Origin: Massilia sp. Root335
GTDB lineage: Bacteria > Pseudomonadota > Gammaproteobacteria > Burkholderiales > Burkholderiaceae_D
Length of the DNA: 64,000 nt
Assembly (NCBI RefSeq): GCF_001425685.1
Contig: NZ_LMCY01000037.1
Span: forward strand, 63,422-127,421
Direction: 5' to 3'
The position numbers and the translations under genes were made by a program. This document shows positions 25,186-38,326 of the stretch, one piece after another (within the stretch, counting starts at the first letter, position 1; every line of letters starts with the position of its first letter). The notes under the pieces are model-generated. The model was not told the origin of the DNA, ran no database searches, and was given only the letters and a program-made list of their open reading frames with translations.

Positions 25186-26682
25186 TCACGCGCGGTCCGC
25201 ATCGGCCACGAGCGCATTGAGCTCGGCACGGATCGCCCGCGGCAGTTCGCCCGCCGTCAGGCCGATGGGACCCTTGCCCGCGGCGACCAGACGGTCCGCC
25301 GCGGCGCCGTGCAGCCAGACGCCGGCCAGCGCGGCTTCCCACGCCGGCCAGCCCTGGCTCAGCAGGGTGCCGATCAGGCCCGCCAGCACGTCCCCGGTGC
25401 CGCCCGTGGCCAGGCCCGGGTTGCCCGTCGCATTGATGACCACCTCGCCGTCCGGCCGCGCGATGACGCTGCCGGCGCCCTTGAGCACGACGACCGCGTC
25501 CAGCCGCTGTGCCAGTTCGCGCGCATTCTCCAGCCGGTCGGCCTGGATGACGGGCGCTGTCACGCCCAGCAGGCGCGCGGCTTCCAGCGGGTGCGGCGTG
25601 ACGACCGTCGCGCCGTCGTGCGCGGCGAGGCGCGCGGCCAGGTCGGGGCTGGCCGCGCACAGGTTCAGCGCGTCGGCGTCGACCAGCAGCGGCCCCGTGC
25701 CGTCGATCACCTTCGACAGCAGGTGCGTGGCGCCGGCCGAATCGCCCATGCCGGGGCCCGCGACGACCGTGCGGCCGTCGAACGCGAAGCCGGCGGCGTC
25801 GCGGAACATGATCTCCGGCTGCACCGGGTCCAGGCCGGGGCCCGGATCGACGGCGGCGACGAACACGCGGCCCGCGCCCGCATACAGCGCGGCGCGCGCG
25901 GCCAGGATGCCGGCGCCGGCCATCCCGCGCGCGCCGCCCAGCACGGCCACGTCGCCGTACGTGCCTTTATGGGAATTGCGCCGGCGCGGCGCGAGCAGGG
26001 CGGCGAACAGCGCGGGCGCGTTCAGCCGCGCGTGCGCCGTCTCCGCGTGCAGGCCGGCGGTGCCGAGGCGGTTCACGTGCACGCGGCCCGCGTGGTCGCA
26101 GCCGTCGCCCGTGTGCAGGCCCGGTTTGTCGCCGAGGAAGGTGATCGTGTACGTGGCGCGCACGGCCGCGCCGTCCGGGCCGACGATGCTGCCCGTGTCG
26201 GCATCGAGGCCGCTCGGGACGTCCAGCGCCAGCACGGGACACGCCATCCCGTGCGTCGCCTCGACGAGTTCGCGCGCGCGTCCCGCGAGCGCGCGCGCGA
26301 GGCCGATCCCGAACAGGCCGTCGATCACGAGGCAGCAGCCGCGGCTATCATCGATCGCGTCGATGAAGCGCGCGCAACCGGCACGGGCGCGCTCGAGGGC
26401 ATGCTGTGTTTCCGGCGACGGTGCCGCGCCGGCGAGGTGGACGACGTCGACACTGGCGCCGAGATTGGCGAGGTTCGCGGCGACCTCCAGCGCGTCGCCG
26501 CCGTTGTTGCCGGGGCCGGCCAGCACGAGGATGCGCCCGGTCGGCAGGCCGCCCAGCACCTCGAGCGCGTAGGTCGACGCGGCTTCGCCCGCGCGCTGCA
26601 TCAGTGTGCCGGGCGCCAGTTGCGATTGGGCTGCCTGTTCGATGGCGCGGATCTGCGCGACGCTGTAGAGCGGATTGTCCAT
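25186..26682 (-). CDS. nnr: bifunctional NAD(P)HX epimerase / dehydratase
   Basis: 498 aa from ATG 26682 (GGA at suitable spacing); an upstream in-frame ATG at 26724 would add 14 residues. The N-terminal epimerase (YjeF_N) has LAGPGNNGGDALEVA. The C-terminal ADP-dependent dehydratase of the ribokinase-like fold has VLGGARGMAGAG, GPGMGDSAGA and the NPGLATGGTGDVLAG active-site turn. Together they repair hydrated NADH and NADPH. The gene is convergent with the ABC ATPase and divergent from the oxoprolinase. Complete fusion, typical of bacteria. Confidence 0.95.
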   Translation of the reverse strand: MDNPLYSVAQIRAIEQAAQSQLAPGTLMQRAGEAASTYALEVLGGLPTGRILVLAGPGNNGGDALEVAANLANLGASVDVVHLAGAAPSPETQHALERARAGCARFIDAIDDSRGCCLVIDGLFGIGLARALAGRARELVEATHGMACPVLALDVPSGLDADTGSIVGPDGAAVRATYTITFLGDKPGLHTGDGCDHAGRVHVNRLGTAGLHAETAHARLNAPALFAALLAPRRRNSHKGTYGDVAVLGGARGMAGAGILAARAALYAGAGRVFVAAVDPGPGLDPVQPEIMFRDAAGFAFDGRTVVAGPGMGDSAGATHLLSKVIDGTGPLLVDADALNLCAASPDLAARLAAHDGATVVTPHPLEAARLLGVTAPVIQADRLENARELAQRLDAVVVLKGAGSVIARPDGEVVINATGNPGLATGGTGDVLAGLIGTLLSQGWPAWEAALAGVWLHGAAADRLVAAGKGPIGLTAGELPRAIRAELNALVADADRA

Positions 26683-26792
26683 GCTGGTTCCGAAAGAAAA
26701 CGCACGACGGTGCGGAGCATGCATTTTCGCTAAAATCGGCGCGGGGCGCGACTACAATAGCCGCTGGCTTGACTTTGACGATGGGGACAACG

Positions 26793-30392
<3,600 letters not shown>

Positions 30393-30441
30393 AACGAGGT
30401 AAAGAGCCCGCGGTCGGCGCTGCACGCGGCGCCGGCCTGCC

Positions 30442-30447
30442 TATAAT
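30442..30447 (+). promoter_or_regulatory. candidate -10 element for the four-repeat membrane protein
   Basis: TATAAT lies 41 bp before ATG 30489. The spaced -35 region is poor. Confidence 0.35.
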
Positions 30448-30488
30448 CGTCCGGACTCCCGCTGTTTCACGCCACCCCGCGAGGCCGC

Positions 30489-31202
30489 ATGAAAGTCGAG
30501 CACGTCCCCAGGATCGATGGCTTGTACTGGCTTCTCCTCGTCCTTTCCGGCGTGTTCGGCACCAATGCCGCAGACTTTTTCTCCGATGTCCTTGGCCTCG
30601 GCCATGCCGGCGCGCTGGCCGTGCTGCTGTTGTGCTGCGCGTGCGTGCGCGTCGCGGCGCGCGGCGGCGGCGGACGCCATCCGGCCGGATTCTGGCTGCC
30701 CGTCGCCCTCGTGCGCGCCGCGGGCGCGAGTGCCGCGGACGTGCTGCACGACCTGCGCTGGAGCGTCCTGCTGGCCGCGCTGATGTGCGTGACCGTGTTC
30801 GCCTGGAGCCCGCGCCAGGGCCGTCCCGGCGCGCCGCACGGCGCGGGCGACGGATTGTGGTGGTGGACGATGTTCGTGGCCAGCGCGGCGGCCAGTGCGC
30901 TCGCGGACGCCGTCGCGGCCGGCCTGGACCTCGGCTTTTTCCATGCGGGCCTGGTGCTGGCCGCACTCGCGGCGCTGCTGCTTTTGTTGGTGCGCGGACG
31001 GCGGCCGCTGCGGCCCGGGGTGTTCTGGTTGACGATTCTCGCGCTCCAGGCAGCGGCCGGCGCCGCCGGCGACGCCTGCGCGCAGCGCGTGCTCGGGCTG
31101 GAACTCAGCACGTTCGCGTTCGGCGTCGGTTTCGGCCTCGTGCTGACGGCGCTGCGCATCCTGGCGGACGGCGACCTGCCGCCCAGCCGTCCGCGGGCCT
31201 AG
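30489..31202 (+). CDS. multi-pass membrane protein with four internal repeats, COG4705-like
   Basis: 237 aa with about seven or eight membrane segments. A short pattern recurs four times: an aromatic start, small residues, then an Ala-Asp or Gly-Asp pair (YWLLLVLSGVFGTNAADFF; FWLPVALVRAAGASAADVL; WWTMFVASAAASALADAV; FWLTILALQAAAGAAGDAC). That arrangement resembles the uncharacterised COG4705 membrane proteins. The function is unknown. Its TAG stop shares three bases with the stop of the convergent response-regulator gene. Confidence 0.75.
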   Translation: MKVEHVPRIDGLYWLLLVLSGVFGTNAADFFSDVLGLGHAGALAVLLLCCACVRVAARGGGGRHPAGFWLPVALVRAAGASAADVLHDLRWSVLLAALMCVTVFAWSPRQGRPGAPHGAGDGLWWWTMFVASAAASALADAVAAGLDLGFFHAGLVLAALAALLLLLVRGRRPLRPGVFWLTILALQAAAGAAGDACAQRVLGLELSTFAFGVGFGLVLTALRILADGDLPPSRPRA

Positions 31203-32911
31203 GTGCCCGCCGCCGCGATACCGTACTTGCGCTTGGCGGCGGCCAGCTCCGCGTCGAGCGCGGCCAGGCGCGGGTGGTCCGGGTCGATCGCGCGGATGTG
31301 TTCCAGCTGCTCTTCCGACAGCGCGGCGAGCGGGTGGTCCCAGCCCATCTCCATGATCTGGCGGAGCACGCCGCCGACGACGGCGACCATCACCTGCAGG
31401 TTGTTCGGCGCCATGTGCAGCGCTTCCAGCAGGGTTTGCACGGCGCCGCGCACGTCGCCCATGTTGCGCTTTTCGTCCGCCACGCCGAGCAGGATCTGGG
31501 CCTGCGCGCGCAGCTGCTTGCCGATGCCGTCCGCGAGGTCGGGCCGGCCGGCCCTGACGAACACGTTCAGCGCCTGCTGCGGCGACAGCGCGTCGTCGCC
31601 GCCGTTCAGCGCGCCCAGCATGACTTCCGACGCCTCGTCGTCCATGCGGTGCGTGAGGCACGATTGCGCCAGCCCCACGCGCATGTTCGGCGACAGCGCG
31701 CCGCCCGTGCGCACGGCGTCGACGGCCAGCTTGAGTTCCTTGACGGCGGCCGCGCCGTTGCCCGCCGCGTCGTGCAGCAGCGCCACCGAGATCGCCTTGC
31801 AGGCTTCCGCGGCCGGCGTGCCGCGCAGCGAGCGTTCGAGGTCGCGGATGACGGTCGACGCGCCGGCCGGATCGCCCTTGCCGACGAGCGCGCGCACGAG
31901 GTTGACGTGGTCTTCGGGATTGCGGAACTCCGAGTAGCGCGAGCGCGTGACGACCTGGCGGAACGATTTCTCGGCACCGTCCGTGTCGCCCGTTTCGAGC
32001 GCCACCTCGCCCAGGCGGCGCAGGCGGCGCACGACGTAGGGCGAGATCGCGACGGCGTCTTCCAGCGTCTTCTTGGCCTGCGCCGCGTCGCCGCGCTCCT
32101 GCTGGCAGCGCGCGAGCAGGTCGTATGCGGCCATCAGGCGCGGATTGTCGGCCACGATGTGTTCGAGCAGCGGAATCGCCTCGTCCGTGCGGCCCTGGGC
32201 GGCGACGGCGCGCGCGAGCCCGAGCCGCGCCCAGCCCACCGGTTTGGCCGCCAGCACGTCGCGGTAGACGGTTTCGGCCAGGTCGTGCTCCTTGAGCGAG
32301 GCGTGCAGCTCGGCGCGCAGCCGGGCGAAGTCGAGCGCATGCGCGGGTCGCGTGCGGGCCGATTCGATGGCCGCTTCGATCGCCTCGCGCGGCTTCGCCT
32401 GGGCGATCAGCTGGTAGACGGGAAGCAGGGCGGCGCGGCGCGCGACGGCTTTCTGGATGCGTTCGTGCAGCACCTGGACCGTGAACGGCTTCAGGATGTA
32501 GTCGGTCGGCGTCAGCTCGGCCGCGCTGACCACCTTGCCGTACGTGCCCTCCGCCGTCAGCATGATGAAGATGGACCAGGGCGGGATGATGCGGTGGTGG
32601 CGCAGGTCTTCCAGCAGCTGCTGGCCGTCCTGGCCTTCGCCGCCGCCGTCCGCCCCCCTGGTGCCGCTGCCCAGGTCGTATTCGCACAGTACGATGTCGA
32701 AGGACTTGCGGCCGAGCGCCTTGATCGCGGTGCCCGCGTTCACGGCCGACTCGATGCGCGTCACGCCCGCCTGGTTGAGCATGTTCTGCAGGTTCGCGCG
32801 GATGCCGGCGTTGGGGTCGACGATCAGCACGCTCAACTGAGCGTTCAGTTGGGTGCCCGGCTGATTGGCCGCCGGCGTGCCGGGCTGGCTGGATGAGCTT
32901 TTTTCTGGCAT
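31199..32911 (-). CDS. response-regulator receiver protein with TPR domain
   Basis: 570 aa. After a Ser/Pro/Gln-rich leader, a CheY-like receiver spans about residues 26-150 (VLIVDPNAGIRANLQ, Thr119 in IMLTAEG, Lys141 in YILKPF). The phosphoacceptor site reads CEYDLG, with Glu77 where Asp is usual, and the second acidic residue of the pocket is Pro33. A Gly-rich insert of about 8 residues follows. The rest is TPR-like helical pairs. No DNA-binding or enzymatic output is visible, so it likely works through protein contacts. No kinase gene adjoins it. Confidence 0.85.
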   Translation of the reverse strand: MPEKSSSSQPGTPAANQPGTQLNAQLSVLIVDPNAGIRANLQNMLNQAGVTRIESAVNAGTAIKALGRKSFDIVLCEYDLGSGTRGADGGGEGQDGQQLLEDLRHHRIIPPWSIFIMLTAEGTYGKVVSAAELTPTDYILKPFTVQVLHERIQKAVARRAALLPVYQLIAQAKPREAIEAAIESARTRPAHALDFARLRAELHASLKEHDLAETVYRDVLAAKPVGWARLGLARAVAAQGRTDEAIPLLEHIVADNPRLMAAYDLLARCQQERGDAAQAKKTLEDAVAISPYVVRRLRRLGEVALETGDTDGAEKSFRQVVTRSRYSEFRNPEDHVNLVRALVGKGDPAGASTVIRDLERSLRGTPAAEACKAISVALLHDAAGNGAAAVKELKLAVDAVRTGGALSPNMRVGLAQSCLTHRMDDEASEVMLGALNGGDDALSPQQALNVFVRAGRPDLADGIGKQLRAQAQILLGVADEKRNMGDVRGAVQTLLEALHMAPNNLQVMVAVVGGVLRQIMEMGWDHPLAALSEEQLEHIRAIDPDHPRLAALDAELAAAKRKYGIAAAGT

Positions 32912-33036
32912 GCGTTTCGGTATCCGTCGGTCCGCGCGAGGTATTTTTCAGCACTACGATACCGCTAAGCTGCAAGGTCGGCAACTTTTCGCTGCGCGTG
33001 CGCCCCGGGCGGCCGACCGGGACGGGGCCGACGCTG

Positions 33037-33042
33037 TATAAT
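33037..33042 (+). promoter_or_regulatory. -10 element of the purL promoter
   Basis: TATAAT lies 50 bp before ATG 33093 in the 181-bp divergent gap. Upstream CGACC near 33014-33018 is at best a partial -35. No purine-repressor-like palindrome was identified. Confidence 0.45.
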
Positions 33043-33092
33043 AGCGGGCTTCTTTCACCCGCAGCCACGCTGCATCAACCGACTTTCAAGCC

Positions 33093-36000
33093 ATGTTGAT
33101 TCTGCCGGGTTCCAACGCCCTCTCTGCCTTCCGTAGCCAACGCCTCCTCACGCAACTGCAAGCCGTCGCCCCGACGATTGCCGACGTGTCGGCGCGCTAC
33201 TACCACTTCATCGATGCAAGCGCGCCCCTCACCACGGAGGACACGGAACGCTTGAGCGCAATGCTCACCTATGGCGAGCCTGTGCCGGAAACGCAGTACG
33301 AGGGCGTGACCGAGGAATTCTTCGTGATCCCGCGCCTGGGCACGATCTCGCCGTGGGCCTCGAAGGCCACCGACATCGCCCACAACTGCGGCATGGCCCA
33401 CATCCATCGCGTCGAGCGCGGCGTGGCGTTCAAGGTCGTACTGAAGAGCGGCATCCTCGGCACCGGCTTCGGTGCGCCGAAGAAGCTGGCGGACGACGAG
33501 ATCGCGGCCGTCGCCGCGCTCCTGCACGACCGCATGACGGAAACGGTGCTGCGTGCTGCCTCCCAGGCGCACGCGCTGTTCACGGACCTGGAAAGCCGTC
33601 CGCTCGAGGCGATCGACGTGCTGGGCCGCGGCCGCGCGGCGCTCGCCGAGGCGAATGCCGGCATGGGCCTGGCGCTGGCCGAGGACGAGATCGACTACCT
33701 GTTCGACGCCTTCACGCGCGTGCAGCGCAACCCGACCGACGTCGAGCTGATGATGTTCGCGCAGGCGAACTCCGAGCACTGCCGCCACAAGATCTTCAAC
33801 GCCGAGTGGACCATCGACGGCGCGAAACAGGACAAGAGCCTGTTCCAGATGATCAAGAACACGCACCAGCTGCAGCCGAAGGGCACGATCGTCGCGTACA
33901 GCGACAACTCGGCCATCATGGAAGGCGCGCAGGCGCTGCGCTTCTTCCCCCAGGCCGGCAGCCAGGAATACGCACCGGTCACCGACCTGACGCACACGCT
34001 GATGAAGGTCGAGACCCACAACCACCCGACGGCGATCTCCCCGTTCCCGGGCGCCTCGACGGGCGCCGGCGGCGAGATCCGCGACGAGGGCGCGACCGGC
34101 CGCGGCGCCAAGCCGAAGGCGGGCCTGACGGGCTTCACCGTGTCGAACCTGTACCTGCCGGACGCGGTGCGACCGTGGGAAAACGCGGCCAACGTCAACG
34201 GCGCGGACAAGGCCGGCGCCGACCAGGTCTACGGCAAGCCGGAACGCATCGCGTCGCCGCTGCAGATCATGGTCGACGGCCCGCTGGGCGGCGCCGCGTT
34301 CAACAACGAATTCGGCCGGCCGAACCTGGGCGGCTACTTCCGCGTCTACGAACAGAACGTGGGTCCGACGGCACTCAGTTCCACGGCCGGCGGCAACACC
34401 GTGTTCGGCTACCACAAGCCGATCATGATCGCCGGCGGCATCGGCAACATCGCGGGCGGCCACACGCACAAGGACGAGATCCCGGTCGGCAGCCTGCTGC
34501 TGCAACTGGGCGGCCCGGGCATGCGCATCGGCATGGCCGGCGCGGCCGCGTCGTCGATGGCGACCGGCACCAACACGGCCGACCTGGACTTCGACTCGGT
34601 CCAGCGCGGCAACCCGGAGATGGAGCGGCGCGCGCAGGAAGTCATCAACAGTTGCTGGCAGCTGGGCGACGCGAACCCGATCATCTCGATCCACGACGTG
34701 GGCGCGGGCGGCATCTCGAACGCCTTCCCCGAGATCACCAACGACGCCGGGCGCGGCGCCACCTTCGACCTGCGCAAGGTGCCGCTGGAAGAAAGCGGCA
34801 TGTCGCCGAAGGAAATCTGGAGCAACGAATCGCAGGAGCGCTACGTGCTGGCGATCGCGCCCGACGACCTGGCGCGCTTCGCCGCCATCTGCGAACGCGA
34901 GCGCTGCCCGTTCGCGGCGGTGGGCGTCGCCACGGAAGAGCGCCAGCTGCGCCTCATCGACCCGATCACGGAAAAGGACGGAGGCGCGTCCCCGGTCGAC
35001 ATGCCGATGGACGTCCTGCTCGGCAAGCCGCCGAAGATGCACCGCAACGTCGAGCACGTGGCGAATGAATTCAAACCCGTCGACGTCACGGGACTGGACC
35101 TGGAAGAAGTCGCGCGCCGCGTGCTGCTGCTGCCGACCGTGGCCGATAAATCGTTCCTGATCACGATCGGCGACCGCACCGTCGGCGGCATGAGCGTGCG
35201 CGACCAGATGGTCGGCCCGTGGCAGGTGCCCGTCGCCGACTGCGCCGTCACCACCTTGAGCTTCGAAGGCTACAAGGGCGAAGCGATGGCGATGGGCGAG
35301 CGCACGCCGCTGGCCGTCATCGACGCCGCCGCGTCGGGCCGCATGGCCGTCGGCGAGGCCATCACGAACATCGCCGCCGCGCCGATCGCCGACATCTCGG
35401 CCATCAAGCTGTCCGCCAACTGGATGGCCGCGTGCGGCCAGCCGGGCCAGGACGCCGCGCTGTTCGACACGGTCAAGGCCGTCGGCATGGAGCTGTGCCC
35501 GGCGCTGGGCGTGTCGATCCCGGTCGGCAAGGATTCGCTGTCGATGCGCACGACGTGGACCGAGGACGGCGAGAACAAGGCCGTCGTATCGCCAGTCTCG
35601 CTGATCGTGTCGAGCTTCGCGCCCGTCACCGACGTGCGCAAGACCCTGACGCCGCAACTGCGCACGGACCTGGGCGACACGTCGCTGATCCTGATCGACC
35701 TGGGCCGCGGCAGGAACCGCCTGGGCGCCTCCGCGCTGGCGCAAGTCACGCAGCAGCTGGGCAACGACACGCCGGACGTCGACAACCCGGCCGACCTGAA
35801 AGCCTTCTTCGCCGCGATCCAGCAACTGAACGTCGACGGCAAGCTGCTGGCCTACCACGACCGCTCGGACGGCGGCCTGTATGCCACGCTGTGCGAGATG
35901 GCGTTCGCGGGCCGCGCCGGCGTCTCCGTCAACCTCGACATCCTGACGATGGAAGGCGAGCATGCCTCCGACCACGGCGACGCCAAGAACTGGGCGGCGC

Positions 36001-37157
36001 AGGTGGGCGAGCGCCGCAACGAGATGACGCTGCGCGCGCTGTTCAACGAGGAGCTGGGCGCCGTCGTGCAGGTACGTACGGACGAGAAGTCGGCCGTCAT
36101 GAACGTGCTGCGCACGTTCGACCTGGGCGCGTGCAGCCACATCATCGGCAAGGTCAACGACCGCGGCGTGGTGGAGTTCACGCGCGACACGAAGGTCATC
36201 TACAGCAAGCGCCGCAGCGAACTGCACCGCCTGTGGAGCGAGACGAGCTGGCGCATCGCGCGCCTGCGCGACAACCCGGCGTGCGTCGACCAGGAATACG
36301 ACCGCCTGCTGGACGAGCAGGACCCGGGCCTGACGCCGAAGCTCGTGCACGATACAGCCGTCAACATCGCCGCGCCGTTCATCGCGACGGGCGCCCGCCC
36401 GACCGTGGCGATCCTGCGCGAGCAGGGCGTCAACTCGCACATCGAGACGGCATGGGCGATGCACCAGGCGGGCTTTTCGGCCGTCGACGTGCACATGAGC
36501 GACCTGATCTCCGGCCGCGCCAAGCTGGACGACTTCAAGGGCCTGATCGCCGTGGGCGGCTTCTCGTACGGCGACGTGCTGGGCGCCGGCGAAGGCTGGG
36601 CCAAGACGATCCTGTTCAACGCCGAACTGAAGGCCGCGTTCGCGCAGTTCTTCGGCCGCGCCGACACGTTCGGCCTGGGCGTGTGCAACGGCTGCCAGAT
36701 GATGAGCAACCTGAAGACGATCATCCCGGGCGCCGAAGCGTGGCCGAAGTTCACCCGCAACAAGTCGGAACAGTTCGAAGCGCGCTTCGGCATGGTCGAG
36801 GTGATGGATTCGCCGTCGATCTTCTTCCAGGACCTGGCGGGCACGCACGCGCCGCTGGCGATCGCGCATGGCGAAGGCTACGCGGACTTCTCGCAGACCG
36901 GCGACATCGCCAAGGTCGTGAAGGCGCTGCGCTACATCGACAACCGCGGCGTGGCGACCGAGGCGTATCCGTTCAATCCGAACGGCTCGCCGGAGGGCCT
37001 CACGGCCGTCACGACGCCGGACGGACGCTTTACGGTCATGATGCCGCACGCGGAGCGCGTGGCGCGCACCGTCACGATGTCGTGGCATCCGGATGGCTGG
37101 GGCGAGGATTCGCCGTGGGCGCGCATGTTCCAGAATGCGAGGAAGTGGGTGGGTTGA
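33093..37157 (+). CDS. purL: phosphoribosylformylglycinamidine synthase, single chain
   Basis: 1354 aa, the large single-polypeptide form of Beta- and Gammaproteobacteria. In order: an N-terminal PurS-like domain, linker, two AIRS-type halves (FAQANSEHCRHKIFNAEW; VETHNHPTAISPFPGASTG; SIPVGKDSLSMRTTW) and a C-terminal class I glutamine amidotransferase. The amidotransferase nucleophile Cys sits in FGLGVCNGCQMM and its His in MPHAER or VTMSWHPDGW. It makes FGAM from FGAR, ATP and glutamine in purine synthesis. It is monocistronic, closed by a hairpin terminator. Confidence 0.98.
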   Translation: MLILPGSNALSAFRSQRLLTQLQAVAPTIADVSARYYHFIDASAPLTTEDTERLSAMLTYGEPVPETQYEGVTEEFFVIPRLGTISPWASKATDIAHNCGMAHIHRVERGVAFKVVLKSGILGTGFGAPKKLADDEIAAVAALLHDRMTETVLRAASQAHALFTDLESRPLEAIDVLGRGRAALAEANAGMGLALAEDEIDYLFDAFTRVQRNPTDVELMMFAQANSEHCRHKIFNAEWTIDGAKQDKSLFQMIKNTHQLQPKGTIVAYSDNSAIMEGAQALRFFPQAGSQEYAPVTDLTHTLMKVETHNHPTAISPFPGASTGAGGEIRDEGATGRGAKPKAGLTGFTVSNLYLPDAVRPWENAANVNGADKAGADQVYGKPERIASPLQIMVDGPLGGAAFNNEFGRPNLGGYFRVYEQNVGPTALSSTAGGNTVFGYHKPIMIAGGIGNIAGGHTHKDEIPVGSLLLQLGGPGMRIGMAGAAASSMATGTNTADLDFDSVQRGNPEMERRAQEVINSCWQLGDANPIISIHDVGAGGISNAFPEITNDAGRGATFDLRKVPLEESGMSPKEIWSNESQERYVLAIAPDDLARFAAICERERCPFAAVGVATEERQLRLIDPITEKDGGASPVDMPMDVLLGKPPKMHRNVEHVANEFKPVDVTGLDLEEVARRVLLLPTVADKSFLITIGDRTVGGMSVRDQMVGPWQVPVADCAVTTLSFEGYKGEAMAMGERTPLAVIDAAASGRMAVGEAITNIAAAPIADISAIKLSANWMAACGQPGQDAALFDTVKAVGMELCPALGVSIPVGKDSLSMRTTWTEDGENKAVVSPVSLIVSSFAPVTDVRKTLTPQLRTDLGDTSLILIDLGRGRNRLGASALAQVTQQLGNDTPDVDNPADLKAFFAAIQQLNVDGKLLAYHDRSDGGLYATLCEMAFAGRAGVSVNLDILTMEGEHASDHGDAKNWAAQVGERRNEMTLRALFNEELGAVVQVRTDEKSAVMNVLRTFDLGACSHIIGKVNDRGVVEFTRDTKVIYSKRRSELHRLWSETSWRIARLRDNPACVDQEYDRLLDEQDPGLTPKLVHDTAVNIAAPFIATGARPTVAILREQGVNSHIETAWAMHQAGFSAVDVHMSDLISGRAKLDDFKGLIAVGGFSYGDVLGAGEGWAKTILFNAELKAAFAQFFGRADTFGLGVCNGCQMMSNLKTIIPGAEAWPKFTRNKSEQFEARFGMVEVMDSPSIFFQDLAGTHAPLAIAHGEGYADFSQTGDIAKVVKALRYIDNRGVATEAYPFNPNGSPEGLTAVTTPDGRFTVMMPHAERVARTVTMSWHPDGWGEDSPWARMFQNARKWVG

Positions 37158-37176
37158 TTCGACACCCCGCATGAAA

Positions 37177-37202
37177 AAGCGCTCCCTCGGGAGCGCTTTT
37201 AT
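37177..37202 (+). terminator. rho-independent terminator after purL
   Basis: AAAGCGCTCC (37177-37186) and GGAGCGCTTT (37191-37200) form a 10-bp stem with a CTCG loop. Confidence 0.85.
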
Positions 37203-37332
37203 TTTGTCGATCACAAACCGCTGCCGGTAACCGGGCCGGTTTTTGTTATATATTATTAAACGAAAAATGTTGCAAACGGGGACGAACGAGCCCCATTGCC
37301 GGCGCACGAACGCATCCAAAAAAGGGAGAATC

Positions 37333-37809
37333 ATGACAACGTCGCGTTATCAATGCACGGACTGCTTCAAGACCTATATCGGTCCCACGCTGCCGAATCC
37401 AATGATGTGCAATTGCAGCCCGCCAAAGGCGATCGCCGCCGATCCGGCGCCGGCGAAAAAGGCAAAGCTGAGCGCCACCGCGGCCGTCTTCGAACCATCG
37501 TCCACGCCGGTTGCCGCGATTGCGACGGGCGAGGTGTATGACGGGACCGATCCGGGGGCATTGAACCAGGAATTCTTCTTTGTCGAGGCGCCGACGCCGC
37601 AGTACCGAACCACCTTGCCGCATGGGCACATCACATGCAATATGGACGGCTCGGTCGCGAACATCTCCTACACGTCGCGCACGGGTCAGAAGACATCCTT
37701 TGTCAGTACGGCCACGGACTGGAACGCCATATTGGCGGACTCGGCCGCTGTGTATAACGCCATGTGTGCAACGATGAAGTGCTGGTACCCTTCCTGGAGC
37801 AATTCCTGA
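37333..37809 (+). CDS. hypothetical protein with N-terminal Cys cluster
   Basis: 158 aa from ATG 37333, behind the strong site GGGAG. The first 30 residues hold a zinc-ribbon-like set: CTDC at 8-11 and CNC at 26-28. An Ala/Pro/Lys linker (about 29-70) follows. A 85-residue C-terminal part (GALNQEFFFVEAPTPQYRTT; TCNMDGSVANISYTSRTG) contains three more Cys and ends CWYPSWSNS. There is no signal peptide or membrane segment. I do not recognise it. Its GC content is visibly lower than its neighbours, and it sits between the purL terminator and a convergent DUF1304 gene, so it may be an acquired single gene. Confidence 0.75.
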   Translation: MTTSRYQCTDCFKTYIGPTLPNPMMCNCSPPKAIAADPAPAKKAKLSATAAVFEPSSTPVAAIATGEVYDGTDPGALNQEFFFVEAPTPQYRTTLPHGHITCNMDGSVANISYTSRTGQKTSFVSTATDWNAILADSAAVYNAMCATMKCWYPSWSNS

Positions 37810-37813
37810 ACGA

Positions 37814-38173
37814 TCAGGCGAGCAGCAAGGCGGTGAGCGCGAGCCCCGCCGGCACCGTTTGCACGAACAGGATGCGCCGCGACACGGTCGCGGCGCCCCA
37901 CACGCCCGCGATGGCCACGCACACGAGCCCGAACACGGCGAAGGCGCGGCCGACGGTCGGATCGGGGTGCAGCAGCCCAACCGCCAGCATCGCCACCAGG
38001 AAGCCGTTGTAGCAGCCCTGGTTCGACATCAGCGGCGCCAGCGCGTCCACCTGGCCCTCCTTGAGCCCGAAGACCTTCCTGCCGCGGCTGCGGAACAGGA
38101 CGGTCTCGATGAGGACGATGTAGACGTGGATGGCGATGACGACGGCGGTGAGGACGGTGGCGATCAGCAGCAT
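37814..38173 (-). CDS. DUF1304 family membrane protein
   Basis: 119 aa with four predicted membrane helices. It begins MLLIATVLTAVVIAIHVYIV, and carries FGLKEGQVDALAPLMSNQG and CYNGFLVAMLAVG, the conserved glutamate/asparagine patches of DUF1304 (COG3759). The function is unknown. ATG 38173 was chosen because the frame further upstream encodes an Arg/Gly-rich non-membrane stretch. Only 4 bp separate its stop from the convergent Cys-cluster gene. Confidence 0.88.
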   Translation of the reverse strand: MLLIATVLTAVVIAIHVYIVLIETVLFRSRGRKVFGLKEGQVDALAPLMSNQGCYNGFLVAMLAVGLLHPDPTVGRAFAVFGLVCVAIAGVWGAATVSRRILFVQTVPAGLALTALLLA

Positions 38174-38326
38174 GAATGTTCCAGTCGAGAAAGATGTACG
38201 TACTGTACCGTATTCGCGCGCGTTCGCGGCTTTCCTCTTCCTGAATGCATGCCCTGTGCCAGCGTCCGCCGCGGGACCGGCGCCGCGAGTCCGATGCACG
38301 CGCGGCGCTCATCCCGCACCACGCGA

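Noticed and set aside
33075..37334. 1419-residue open frame opposite purL
   Set aside because: Arg/His/Val-rich shadow of a high-GC gene; no domains or RBS, while purL is unmistakable.
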